From Terriglobales bacterium (GTDB taxonomy: Bacteria; Acidobacteriota; Terriglobia; Terriglobales; Acidobacteriaceae): a DNA stretch of 64,000 nt. Shown in pieces: positions 57,287 through 64,000 of this stretch. Every line of letters starts with the position of its first letter. Position 1 is the stretch's first letter. The stretch lies in assembly GCA_030038475.1 (NCBI GenBank), contig JASHOU010000123.1:1-64000 (forward strand), read 5' to 3'. The notes under the pieces were generated by a model, which was not told the DNA's origin, made no database searches, and was given only the letters and a program-made list of their open reading frames with translations. The translations under genes were made by a program, and so were the position numbers.

Positions 57287-57622
57287 GGTTTCAAGGTTTC
57301 CACCCAAATGTCACTGCACCTCGAAGGCGATTAGAAAATGACTTCCTTTGTTCTGACTTTGTTGGTCACGGGAGTTGCTTTTTACGGACTCGGGAGTTGC
57401 TTTTTACGGACTTTGGTACGGAGCGTATGCCAGGAAATTATACCGTGCGAAGTCCTTACACTGGACGCTTTAAGTATCGCTACAGCCCGAGCCTTTTCCA
57501 GCGTATCGCCGTTTGCACAGGGAGCCTCGTGATCCTCCTGGCGGGGTTCGCTCAGATTCTTAGAATGTGGAAGCCACGATGATTTCTATCCTTGAAACTC
57601 TGAAACCTTGAAACTTTGAAAT
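57285..57622. repeat. 338-bp interval bounded by inverted GAAACCTT arrays
   Basis: At the left edge AAGGTTTC occurs twice (57285-57300). At the right edge 8-nt words CTTGAAAC, TCTGAAAC, CTTGAAAC and TTTGAAAT run to 57622. The edges match 15 of 16 bases as inverted repeats. The interior holds a perfect 22-bp tandem duplication (57369-57390 and 57391-57412) and only short frames, one of which (57427-57582, 51 codons) has a membrane segment. It resembles a small non-autonomous element. Confidence 0.5.
57338..57473 (+). pseudogene. Possible small membrane protein frameshifted by a 22-bp duplication
   Basis: The ATG at 57338 opens a hydrophobic N-terminus (MTSFVLTLLVTGVAFYGL). With one copy of the 22-bp tandem repeat removed, the frame would continue WYGAYARKLYRAK and end at 57473, giving about 37 residues. 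With both copies present it shifts to a different reading. The call rests only on this reconstruction. Confidence 0.3.
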
Positions 57623-57919
57623 GTGAGCCACACTGAAAATCGTACCTTAGCAAAGCGTTATCTCATCCGCGGCCGCGTGCAAGGTGTCGGATTCCGCTGG
57701 TTTGTGGAACGCGAAGCGCACTTGCTCGCCATCACCGGATGGGTGCGCAACAATCCCGATGGCAGCGTCGAAGTGCTGGCCATCGGTACCCGAGAGCAAC
57801 TGGCCGGATTGCGTTCGCGCTTGCAGGAGGGTCCGCGCGCGGCGCGGGTCGATGATGTAGACGAATCGGAAACCGAGCCCGTCTCAGGGCTCAGTTCCTT
57901 TCAAGTTCGAGGGGCATAA
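57623..57919 (+). CDS. acyP: Acylphosphatase
   Basis: Hydrolyses acyl phosphates. The 98-residue protein starts with GTG at 57623. The active-site loop GRVQGVGFRWFVEREA (with the catalytic Arg) and GWVRNNPDGSVEVLA (with the catalytic Asn) are exact family motifs. A 15-bp tandem duplication (57906-57935) spans its stop and supplies GAGGAG before apt. Confidence 0.95.
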   Translation: MSHTENRTLAKRYLIRGRVQGVGFRWFVEREAHLLAITGWVRNNPDGSVEVLAIGTREQLAGLRSRLQEGPRAARVDDVDESETEPVSGLSSFQVRGA

Positions 57920-57942
57920 CTTCGAGGAGCATAATTTTATAA

Positions 57943-58509
57943 ATGGCGACCAGGATACCGAACCCGATGCGAACCGAACCTCTCGATTGCGATGCGTTGA
58001 AAAAACTGATCCGCGAAGTTCCCGACTTCCCGAAGAAGGGCATTTTGTTTTATGACATCACTACGCTGCTCAAGGACAAGCTCGGTTTCGCGCGCCTGAT
58101 TGATGCGCTTTCTGAACACTACATCGGCAAAGAGATCGACCTCGTGCTGGGCATGGAAGCCCGGGGATTTATTTTCGGTCCGGCGCTCGCCTACCGGTTG
58201 AATGCCGGATTCGTTCCGGTGCGCAAGCCGGGCAAGCTTCCGGCTGAGACGGCAAAGGTCAGCTACGAACTCGAATACGGCAGCAACTCGCTCGAAATCC
58301 ACAAAGACGCGGTCGCGAAGGGTCAACGCGTCCTCATTGTGGATGATCTGCTGGCTACGGGCGGAACGGCGGTCGCAACGGCCGAATTGGCTGCCGGTCG
58401 CGGCGCACAGATCGCAGGATTAGCCTTCGTAGTTGAGTTGGATTTCCTGAAAGGTCGCGAGAAGTTGGCCAAGTACGATGTCTTCTCGCTTCTGCATTAC
58501 GATCGCTGA
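57943..58509 (+). CDS. apt: Adenine phosphoribosyltransferase
   Basis: Salvages adenine to AMP with PRPP. The 188-residue protein has the PRPP motif [44 protein letters not shown], and the N-terminal [21 protein letters not shown]. Either the ATG at 57943 or Met8 may be the start. It lies 23 bp after acyP and is probably in one transcript with it. Confidence 0.95.
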   Translation: MATRIPNPMRTEPLDCDALKKLIREVPDFPKKGILFYDITTLLKDKLGFARLIDALSEHYIGKEIDLVLGMEARGFIFGPALAYRLNAGFVPVRKPGKLPAETAKVSYELEYGSNSLEIHKDAVAKGQRVLIVDDLLATGGTAVATAELAAGRGAQIAGLAFVVELDFLKGREKLAKYDVFSLLHYDR

Positions 58510-58553
58510 TTACCGCGGAACGATGAGGGTCATTTTCCAAACATCTGCAAGCG

Positions 58554-58596
58554 GGAGGGGCTAAGTCCGACGTCGGTTAACGTCTGGAGCCCCTCC
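58554..58596. terminator. Strong GC hairpin between apt and a convergent small gene
   Basis: GGAGGGGCT (58554-58562) pairs perfectly with AGCCCCTCC (58588-58596) around a 25-base loop. It lies 45 bp after the apt stop. There is no long U-tract on either side. Confidence 0.5.
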
Positions 58597-58730
58597 TACT
58601 TAATCAGATATGCCACAGCGAGAAATAAACCTCTCCAAATTGCCAGACTGAAGGCAATAGACACAGCATAGGAAAAAATCGCAACCCAATTCCATCTCAC
58701 CGATTCATTCTCGTTTTCGGTCTTCAGCAT
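58596..58730 (-). CDS. Small single-helix membrane protein
   Basis: A 44-residue frame from the ATG at 58730: a polar head (MLKTENENESVRWN) followed by one long hydrophobic stretch (WVAIFSYAVSIAFSLAIWRGLFLAVAYLIK). The ribosome site is weak. It may be real, but similarity data are lacking. Confidence 0.35.
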   Translation of the reverse strand: MLKTENENESVRWNWVAIFSYAVSIAFSLAIWRGLFLAVAYLIK

Positions 58731-58973
58731 GGCGAAGCGCTCACTCACTTGATTAGAAGCAATTCTCGGACCTTTGGTTGGTACCCGCAAGTGATTGGAA
58801 ATATTCCGCAAGTTTGACCGCAGTTTCCCGAATCCGGTGATTCACCCGATGCCAGTAGAGATTTCCCCCCAGTACTGCGAAATTTTTCACGTTACCTCGG
58901 CTCCCTACCTTTTCTTGCCGGCACCTAATACTCCACGGCTACAGTGGTAATCTATTGCCCTGCACGGTGAAGT

Positions 58974-59888
58974 ATGCGCACGGTCTTGGGTTCAATGCAG
59001 CGGTTCGAGATCGGACCAAAGAAGGCTGGTCCAAACACGGCCGACCTCAACCGATCAGAACATAGTCGGACCGACGTTACCCGAATCAACCTTGGCCAAA
59101 TCGACTTTGGAAAGACCACGGCTCCTCTTGTGCTAGCCGCCATAACGCTGATCGCGTGGGTCAATGTGCTCGCACAGCCCGTCGCGCCAGCCCTCCCACC
59201 GTCAATAACAACCGCGCCTCTCTCTGTCGACCAAGTGGTGAACAATCTCATCCGCAAAGATGCCGAGCGCGCCCAGGCTCTGCGCCACTATCAAGCGACC
59301 CGCATCTATCACCTTTCCTATCGCGGATTCCCAAGCGATCACGATGCGGAGATGATCGTGGAGGCAACCTACGACAGCCCTTCCACGAAACGCTTTCGGA
59401 TCGTCTCGCAACAGGGATCGAAACTGATTGTCGACCACGTCTTCAAGCGCTTGCTGCAAAGTGAAGAAGAAGCAACGGAGCCAGAAATTCGCGACAACAT
59501 GATGCTGAACCGGAGTAATTACGACATTGCACTCGTCGGCTATGAGTCTTCAGGCCACGGTAAACAGTACGTGCTTTATGTCACGCCAAAAGAGATGAGC
59601 AAGTATGTGTATCGCGGTAAGGTGTGGGTGGATGCGACCGATTTCGCCGTAACCAGAATTGACGCCGAGCCCGCCAGGAATCCTTCGTTTTGGACAAAGA
59701 GAAGCGAGTTTCACCACGAGTATATGAAGGTGCAGGATTTTTGGCTGCCTTGCCGGAACGAGTCAGTAAGCCAAGTCCGACTTGGGGGGCGCGCCACTCT
59801 GACCATTGAATACCGTAACTACCACGTAGTCGATTCGCGAGTCTCGCTGAATGCTCCGACTGCGGCCTCCGCGCCTGGCATCCGGTAG
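58974..59888 (+). CDS. Exported protein, LolA/RseB-like fold suspected
   Basis: A 304-residue frame. A hydrophobic segment at about residues 51-68 (LVLAAITLIAWVNVLA) acts as signal or anchor after an unusually long polar start, so the true start may be further in. The mature part (YQATRIYHLSYRGFPSDHDAEMIVEATYD, YRGKVWVDATDFAVTRIDAEPARNPSF) resembles outer-membrane-lipoprotein sorting or MucB/RseB-like proteins. The role is unknown. Confidence 0.6.
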   Translation: MRTVLGSMQRFEIGPKKAGPNTADLNRSEHSRTDVTRINLGQIDFGKTTAPLVLAAITLIAWVNVLAQPVAPALPPSITTAPLSVDQVVNNLIRKDAERAQALRHYQATRIYHLSYRGFPSDHDAEMIVEATYDSPSTKRFRIVSQQGSKLIVDHVFKRLLQSEEEATEPEIRDNMMLNRSNYDIALVGYESSGHGKQYVLYVTPKEMSKYVYRGKVWVDATDFAVTRIDAEPARNPSFWTKRSEFHHEYMKVQDFWLPCRNESVSQVRLGGRATLTIEYRNYHVVDSRVSLNAPTAASAPGIR

Positions 59889-59900
59889 TACAATCCGGCC

Positions 59901-60410
59901 ATGGATGGCCTGATCCAGTCCAACCCAAATCCTACGGCCGAGCGGCAGGAGTCCATCCTGCGCCCCATTCTCATCGGCATCGTCATCGTTGGAGTCGTGG
60001 TTGGCATTCTGGCGCTGATTTTCCGGGCGGAGCAGCCCAAGCCGGCCCCGCCTCCAGCCTATGCTGCGAACCTGAAATTTTCGGATCTGAAAACGAGCGC
60101 GGCGCAGAACTTTGTCGGCACCACAGTCAACTATCTCGACGGCGCCATCACCAACACTGGCGACAAGACCGTTGTGCACGCGGTCGTTAGGGTCACGTTT
60201 AAAGACGACATGGGACAGACTGCGCAGCGCGAAGAGCTTCCTCTGCGCGTTCTCCGCACCGGCGGACCCTACGATGAAGCTGTCGACCTCAGCCTTTCGC
60301 CGCTGGCACCCGGCCAGAGCGAACCCTTTCGCCTGACCTTCGAGAATATCTCGGCGCAATGGAATCATGCCTATCCCGATTTGCAGATCACGGAAGTTAC
60401 AGCGAAGTAG
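59901..60410 (+). CDS. Membrane-anchored protein with an Ig-like domain (DUF2393-like)
   Basis: A 169-residue protein. One membrane helix lies at 23-42 (ILIGIVIVGVVVGILALIF), and then a periplasmic beta domain (LDGAITNTGDKTVVHAVVRVTFKDDMGQ) of the FxLYD/DUF2393 kind. It starts 12 bp after the preceding gene, so the two are probably co-transcribed. Confidence 0.65.
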   Translation: MDGLIQSNPNPTAERQESILRPILIGIVIVGVVVGILALIFRAEQPKPAPPPAYAANLKFSDLKTSAAQNFVGTTVNYLDGAITNTGDKTVVHAVVRVTFKDDMGQTAQREELPLRVLRTGGPYDEAVDLSLSPLAPGQSEPFRLTFENISAQWNHAYPDLQITEVTAK

Positions 60411-60543
60411 AAGTTATTGCGAAGAATTTTGCAGTTACATCCTTATAAGTGCAAAAAGCTTGTCAATGAGTCTTCTTCATGCGATGAACTCATGATTTCG
60501 TTTGACTCGCGCGGCTCTTCGGTATATGTGTATTTTCTCTCTT

Positions 60544-62415
60544 ATGCGGAAGCGCGCCGCCATACTCGCGTACTTGGCCATTACCACGTTGGCATCGGGC
60601 CGTGATAAGCCACAAATCTGGCTGCAAGTCCGTACCCCGAATTTCATGGTTGTGACTGACGCCAATGAAAAAATTGGCCGGCGCATTGCCGACCAGTTGG
60701 AGCGTATGCGGGCCGTCTTTCAGCGCGTGCTTCCCCACGCGGTGCATGATAACGACTCTCCCGTCATTGTGATGGCTGTCAAAGACGAAAAGGACTTCCG
60801 CGCCCTCGAACCGCAAATCTATCTGGAAAAAGGACAAATCAAACTTGGTGGGCTTTTTCTGGCTACGCCGGACAAAAACTACATTCTTATGCGAGTGGAT
60901 GCGGAGGGCGACCACCCCTATGCCGTGATTTATCACGAGTACACGCACCTTCTCCTTCGCAAGTCCGCAGAATGGTTGCCCTTGTGGTTGAACGAGGGGT
61001 TGGCCGAGTTTTACGAGAATACGGACATCCACGATAAGGACGTCGCACTGGGCCAGCCGAATTCACAGAATTTGCAGTTGCTGCGCGAGAGCCGCCTTTT
61101 GCCGCTCGCTTCGCTGTTCGCGGTCGATCACAATTCGCCCTATTATCACGAGGAAAATAAAGCTTCCATTTTCTATGCCGAGTCGTGGGCGCTCACCCAT
61201 TATCTTTTCGTAAGAGACCACGCAGAGAACACGAACCATCTAGCCGACTACATGGACCTGTTACAGAGCAACGAAGATGCTGTAGCAGCGGCGACCCGGT
61301 CATTCGGCGATCTTAAGCAACTGCAGTCCTCGTTGGAGGGCTACATTCGCCAGGGAAGATACACCTTTTACCACGGGCCCATTTCCGTCGATGTCGACGA
61401 TACAGCGTTCAAGGTACAAAGCTTGACCGAGGAGCAGGCAGACGCGCGACGGGCCGATTTCCTCGCCTACGACGGACGCCTCGCCGATTCCCGTTCCCTT
61501 CTGGATCAGGTGCTGCACGAAGACCCACAGAACATTTCGGCGCATGAAACCATGGGATTCCTGGAGTTTCGCGCGGGCCATCTGGAGCAGGCGCAAAAAT
61601 GGTACGAACAGGCGGTAAAACTGGACTCGCAGAGCTATCTCGCCCACTACTACTACGCCGCAATCTCGATGAGCGAAGCGATTCCAGTCGACGACTCCCT
61701 GGTCGAAGCCAGTTTACGCACCGCAATCAAGCTCAATCCAACGTTTGCGCCGGCCTTCGATCGATTAGCGGCTTTCGAGGGTATGCTGCGGCAAAATCTC
61801 GAGGAAGCGCACATGATGTCGCTTTCGGCTGTGGAACTGGACCCGGGCAATGTCGGTTATCGCATCACCGCGGCCAACCTACTCATGCAATTGCAGCGAA
61901 GCGAGGATGCCGCGAATGTGCTGCGTATTGCCTTGCGCATGGCCAAGACGCCTTCGGAAACGGCGATGGTGCAAGGTTTTCTCACGCAAGTCGAGCAATA
62001 CACGAACGCCAGGCAACGGGCGACAGCACAAAATCGCCGTTCCGCCACGGAACCTATGGATAACGCTCCAGCGAACGTGGAAACGGTCGAGACCGCTGAT
62101 GGCGATGTTGAGGCGCCAGATGTTGACGAGCCGGAAGAAGTGCCAAAAGGGCCTCACCATTTCCTGTCCGGCACGCTGCATGATGTGCAGTGTCACACCC
62201 AAAAGATCGACATGGTGATCGCCGCGCAAGGCAAAACCATGCCATTGCACGCCGGCAATTTCTATAAGATTCAATACACAGCTCTCGGCTTCACGCTGCA
62301 GCATGATCTCAATCCCTGTAGAGATCTAGAGGGTAAATCCGCCAAGGTCGAATACATTGAATCTTCCTCCGACTCCAAAGTGTTGTACGTGGCCGCGATC
62401 GAAATCCACAAGTGA
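60544..62415 (+). CDS. TPR protein with a gluzincin-type peptidase domain (DUF1570-like)
   Basis: A 623-residue exported protein (signal MRKRAAILAYLAITTLASG). A peptidase-MA-like domain has HEYTH followed by LWLNEGLAEFYE, which gives both zinc His and the third Glu ligand. Tetratricopeptide repeats fill about 290-480 (ISAHETMGFLEFRAGHLEQAQKWYEQAV). An acidic linker and a C-terminal beta domain follow. It probably acts in the periplasm. The substrate is unknown. Confidence 0.78.
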   Translation: MRKRAAILAYLAITTLASGRDKPQIWLQVRTPNFMVVTDANEKIGRRIADQLERMRAVFQRVLPHAVHDNDSPVIVMAVKDEKDFRALEPQIYLEKGQIKLGGLFLATPDKNYILMRVDAEGDHPYAVIYHEYTHLLLRKSAEWLPLWLNEGLAEFYENTDIHDKDVALGQPNSQNLQLLRESRLLPLASLFAVDHNSPYYHEENKASIFYAESWALTHYLFVRDHAENTNHLADYMDLLQSNEDAVAAATRSFGDLKQLQSSLEGYIRQGRYTFYHGPISVDVDDTAFKVQSLTEEQADARRADFLAYDGRLADSRSLLDQVLHEDPQNISAHETMGFLEFRAGHLEQAQKWYEQAVKLDSQSYLAHYYYAAISMSEAIPVDDSLVEASLRTAIKLNPTFAPAFDRLAAFEGMLRQNLEEAHMMSLSAVELDPGNVGYRITAANLLMQLQRSEDAANVLRIALRMAKTPSETAMVQGFLTQVEQYTNARQRATAQNRRSATEPMDNAPANVETVETADGDVEAPDVDEPEEVPKGPHHFLSGTLHDVQCHTQKIDMVIAAQGKTMPLHAGNFYKIQYTALGFTLQHDLNPCRDLEGKSAKVEYIESSSDSKVLYVAAIEIHK

Positions 62416-62494
62416 GAGCTGCAACTCCCTTCGACATCATCACAGCGCAACCCTCCCCTGCAAACGTCATTCTCCTCTCCGTTACAATCACTTC

Positions 62495-63553
62495 GTGACT
62501 GATGACGTCAAACCGTTCCGTCTAACCGAGTCTGTTAAAGCTGCGGGTTGAGCGTCCAAGCTGAGTCCGGCGGCGCTGGACGCAGTGCTTGGGAAATTAG
62601 CCCGGCAACAGGACCCGAATGTGCTCATCGGCTTCGATCACGCCGACGACGCCGGAGTGTATCGGTTGACGCCGGAAACGGCGCTTGTGCAGACCGTCGA
62701 TTTTTTTACACCCATCGTGGACGACCCCTACACCTTCGGCCAGATCGCCGCCACCAATGCCCTCAGCGATGTCTACGCTATGGGTGGAAAACCGCTGACT
62801 TCGCTCGCGCTCGTCTGCTTTCCAGAAAAAGGCGATCTCGAAATTCTTGAGCGCATCCTTGCCGGCGGCTTGGCAAAGATGATCGAAGCCAGCTGCACGG
62901 TAGTCGGCGGACATAGCATCCGCGATGACGAGACAAAATTCGGATATTCGGTCACAGGAGTGATTCATCCCAAACGCGTGCTGGCAAATCAGGGCGCGCA
63001 ACCCGGCGACCGGTTGCTGTTTACCAAAGCTCTCGGGACGGGGGTCATTTCGACCGCAATCAAGAAAGGTGTGGCGCAGCCCGAATGGATCGACGCAGCC
63101 GTGGCCTCAATGACCACGTTGAATAAACGCGCAGCTGAAGTAATCGCAGATGTTGCGCGTTCCTGGTCTGTCCATGCTCTGACCGACGTTACCGGGTTCG
63201 GCCTGATCGGCCACGCGCGCGAAATGGCGCTGGCGTCAAACGTCAGCCTCATCGTTGAATCCGCCAACATTCTCGTGCTCGCGGGCGCTCTCGACTGCAT
63301 TCGCGCCGGCTATATTCCCGGTGGACTCAGAGCCAATCGCGATTTTGCCGAATGCCTGGTCGGTTACGATGAAACAGTTTCCGCCGATATCCGCACGCTT
63401 TTGTTCGACCCGCAAACTGCCGGAGGATTGCTGATCTCTGTCTCCTCCGAAGACGCCGTTCCGCTCACACGTGCCCTGCAGGATGCCAGTGTTCCTGTCC
63501 TCGAAATCGGCCGAGTCGTGGCACGTACCAAACCCTTAATCCGCGTGGCTTGA
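62495..63553 (+). CDS. selD: Selenide, water dikinase, itself a selenoprotein (Sec at UGA 62549-62551)
   Basis: Makes selenophosphate from selenide and ATP, the selenium donor for selenocysteine. The frame opens at GTG 62495 and reads VTDDVKPFRLTESVKAAG, then UGA at codon 19, then ASKLSPAALDAVL. The UGA falls exactly at the catalytic Cys17 of Escherichia coli SelD, with the essential Lys three residues later (Lys22), so it must be read as selenocysteine. The total is 352 residues. Downstream motifs are FDHADDAGVY, TVDFFTPIVDDPY and GGHSIRDDE. No selA, selB or selC lies in the window. The stop overlaps the convergent DinB gene by 18 bp. Confidence 0.95.
62552..62583 (+). promoter_or_regulatory. 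Candidate bacterial SECIS hairpin
   Basis: Immediately after the UGA, GCGTCCA (62552-62558) pairs with TGGACGC (62577-62583). A further G-C/C-G pair can form past a bulged A, leaving an 11-base apical loop with a central G. Position and size suit recruitment of SelB to read UGA as selenocysteine. Confidence 0.7.
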
Positions 63554-64000
63554 TTCGTGCTTCGCACCACCTCCCTGGATCAGTCCCCAGATATGCGCCA
63601 GATGATGATCATCGTGCTCGGCCACAAAAAATAAGTGGTCTACCAGCCGCATCGGAATTTTCAATCTCAGATGCGGAATGTTGCGTGCAAGAACCGTCGG
63701 GTCGATGCTATCCACTCGGTTCACCAGGCGCGACCGTGCGCTTCGAAATTGAGCCAGAATGTCACCGATTGAGCGCCGATTGTACTGCGCTTCCCACGTG
63801 CTTCGATTGGTCAGGTCAGCAACAGTAAGCTGCGATGCTCCCGCCAGATAGTCATCGACGCGTGCCATCCAAAGCGATTCGAGATCGACCAGATGCCCGG
63901 CATGTTCCTGGGCCGACCACTTTTCACCCGGCCTTGCCGCCAAAACTCCATGAGCCACGCCACGGCAAATTTCCTCCAAACGCGCCGGTGTGCCTCTCAA
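63536..64000 (-). CDS. DinB family protein, partial
   Basis: At least 155 codons, running off the right edge, so the N-terminus is not seen. Metal-binding histidines of the DinB/YfiT four-helix bundle are present: the first in QEHAGHLVDLE and two in EHDDHHLAHIWGL. These proteins are putative metal-dependent thiol transferases. It overlaps the end of selD by 18 bp in convergent orientation. Confidence 0.85.
   Translation of the reverse strand: MRGTPARLEEICRGVAHGVLAARPGEKWSAQEHAGHLVDLESLWMARVDDYLAGASQLTVADLTNRSTWEAQYNRRSIGDILAQFRSARSRLVNRVDSIDPTVLARNIPHLRLKIPMRLVDHLFFVAEHDDHHLAHIWGLIQGGGAKHESSHAD

Noticed and set aside
62585-63553. Shorter SelD call starting after the UGA
   Set aside because: It would lack the catalytic Cys/Sec and the essential Lys. 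The frame upstream of the UGA matches the SelD N-terminus.

Overview
The window is a gene-dense chromosomal stretch of a Gram-negative heterotroph, most likely a member of Acidobacteriota (class Terriglobia). This placement is an inference from protein style and gene content, not from a marker tree. Gram-negative character is shown by kdsB, a TonB-dependent receptor, an outer-membrane barrel and lipopolysaccharide-type acyl transfer. Housekeeping anchors are gyrB, recA, tyrS, efp, coaD, queA, rsmI, rsmD, apt, selD and one tRNA-Met. I see no CRISPR array, insertion sequence or complete prophage.

Layout. 1-1900: end of a secreted protein and a 2-oxo acid dehydrogenase E2. 1900-6000: a small accessory block, all on the minus strand: a glycosyltransferase-like protein, a secreted phage-tail-fibre-like protein, a dual-specificity phosphatase, a sigma-region-4-like HTH protein translationally coupled to a zinc-ribbon protein, and a small orphan, with clear intrinsic terminators. 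6400-18900: peptidases (M13, CPBP, M20), membrane proteins, gyrB, queA and a class II aldolase. 18900-21400: a BtuB-like receptor under a cobalamin riboswitch. 21500-28500: a minus-strand run making GDP-mannose (manA, manC, phosphomannomutase) with an M48 protease, an aminotransferase and coaD. 28600-30030: AbrB-type regulators and a RelE-like protein. 30100-39300: recA, rsmI, a two-domain PstS-like protein, YqeY, an aminotransferase, an M50-CBS protease, rsmD and tyrS.

39700-50640 is an organosulfur-scavenging island. It holds two complete sulfonate-type ABC transporters, an FMNH2-dependent monooxygenase (SsuD), an SfnB/DszC-like flavin monooxygenase, an FAD/NAD(P) protein, and an SfnR-like sigma-54 activator without a sensory domain. 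Two sites match the GG-N10-GC sigma-54 promoter rule. One of them is a perfect inverted repeat that reads as a promoter in both directions, and an 18-bp perfect palindrome sits about 80 bp upstream of it. A cysteine dioxygenase follows at 54.5 kb.

50700-64000: tRNA-Met, kdsB and an acyltransferase, PilZ and YceH proteins, an outer-membrane protein, YtxH, efp, acylphosphatase, apt, several secreted or TPR proteins, and selD. selD starts at a GTG upstream of an in-frame UGA at the catalytic cysteine position. It is therefore read as a selenoprotein, and a hairpin directly follows the UGA.

A second unexpected pattern is that several intergenic gaps (24.2, 34.55, 41.3, 43.0, 48.65 and 56.5 kb) are built from degenerate words with a 7-nt period. 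The word differs at each place, and in three cases the words face each other as inverted arrays.
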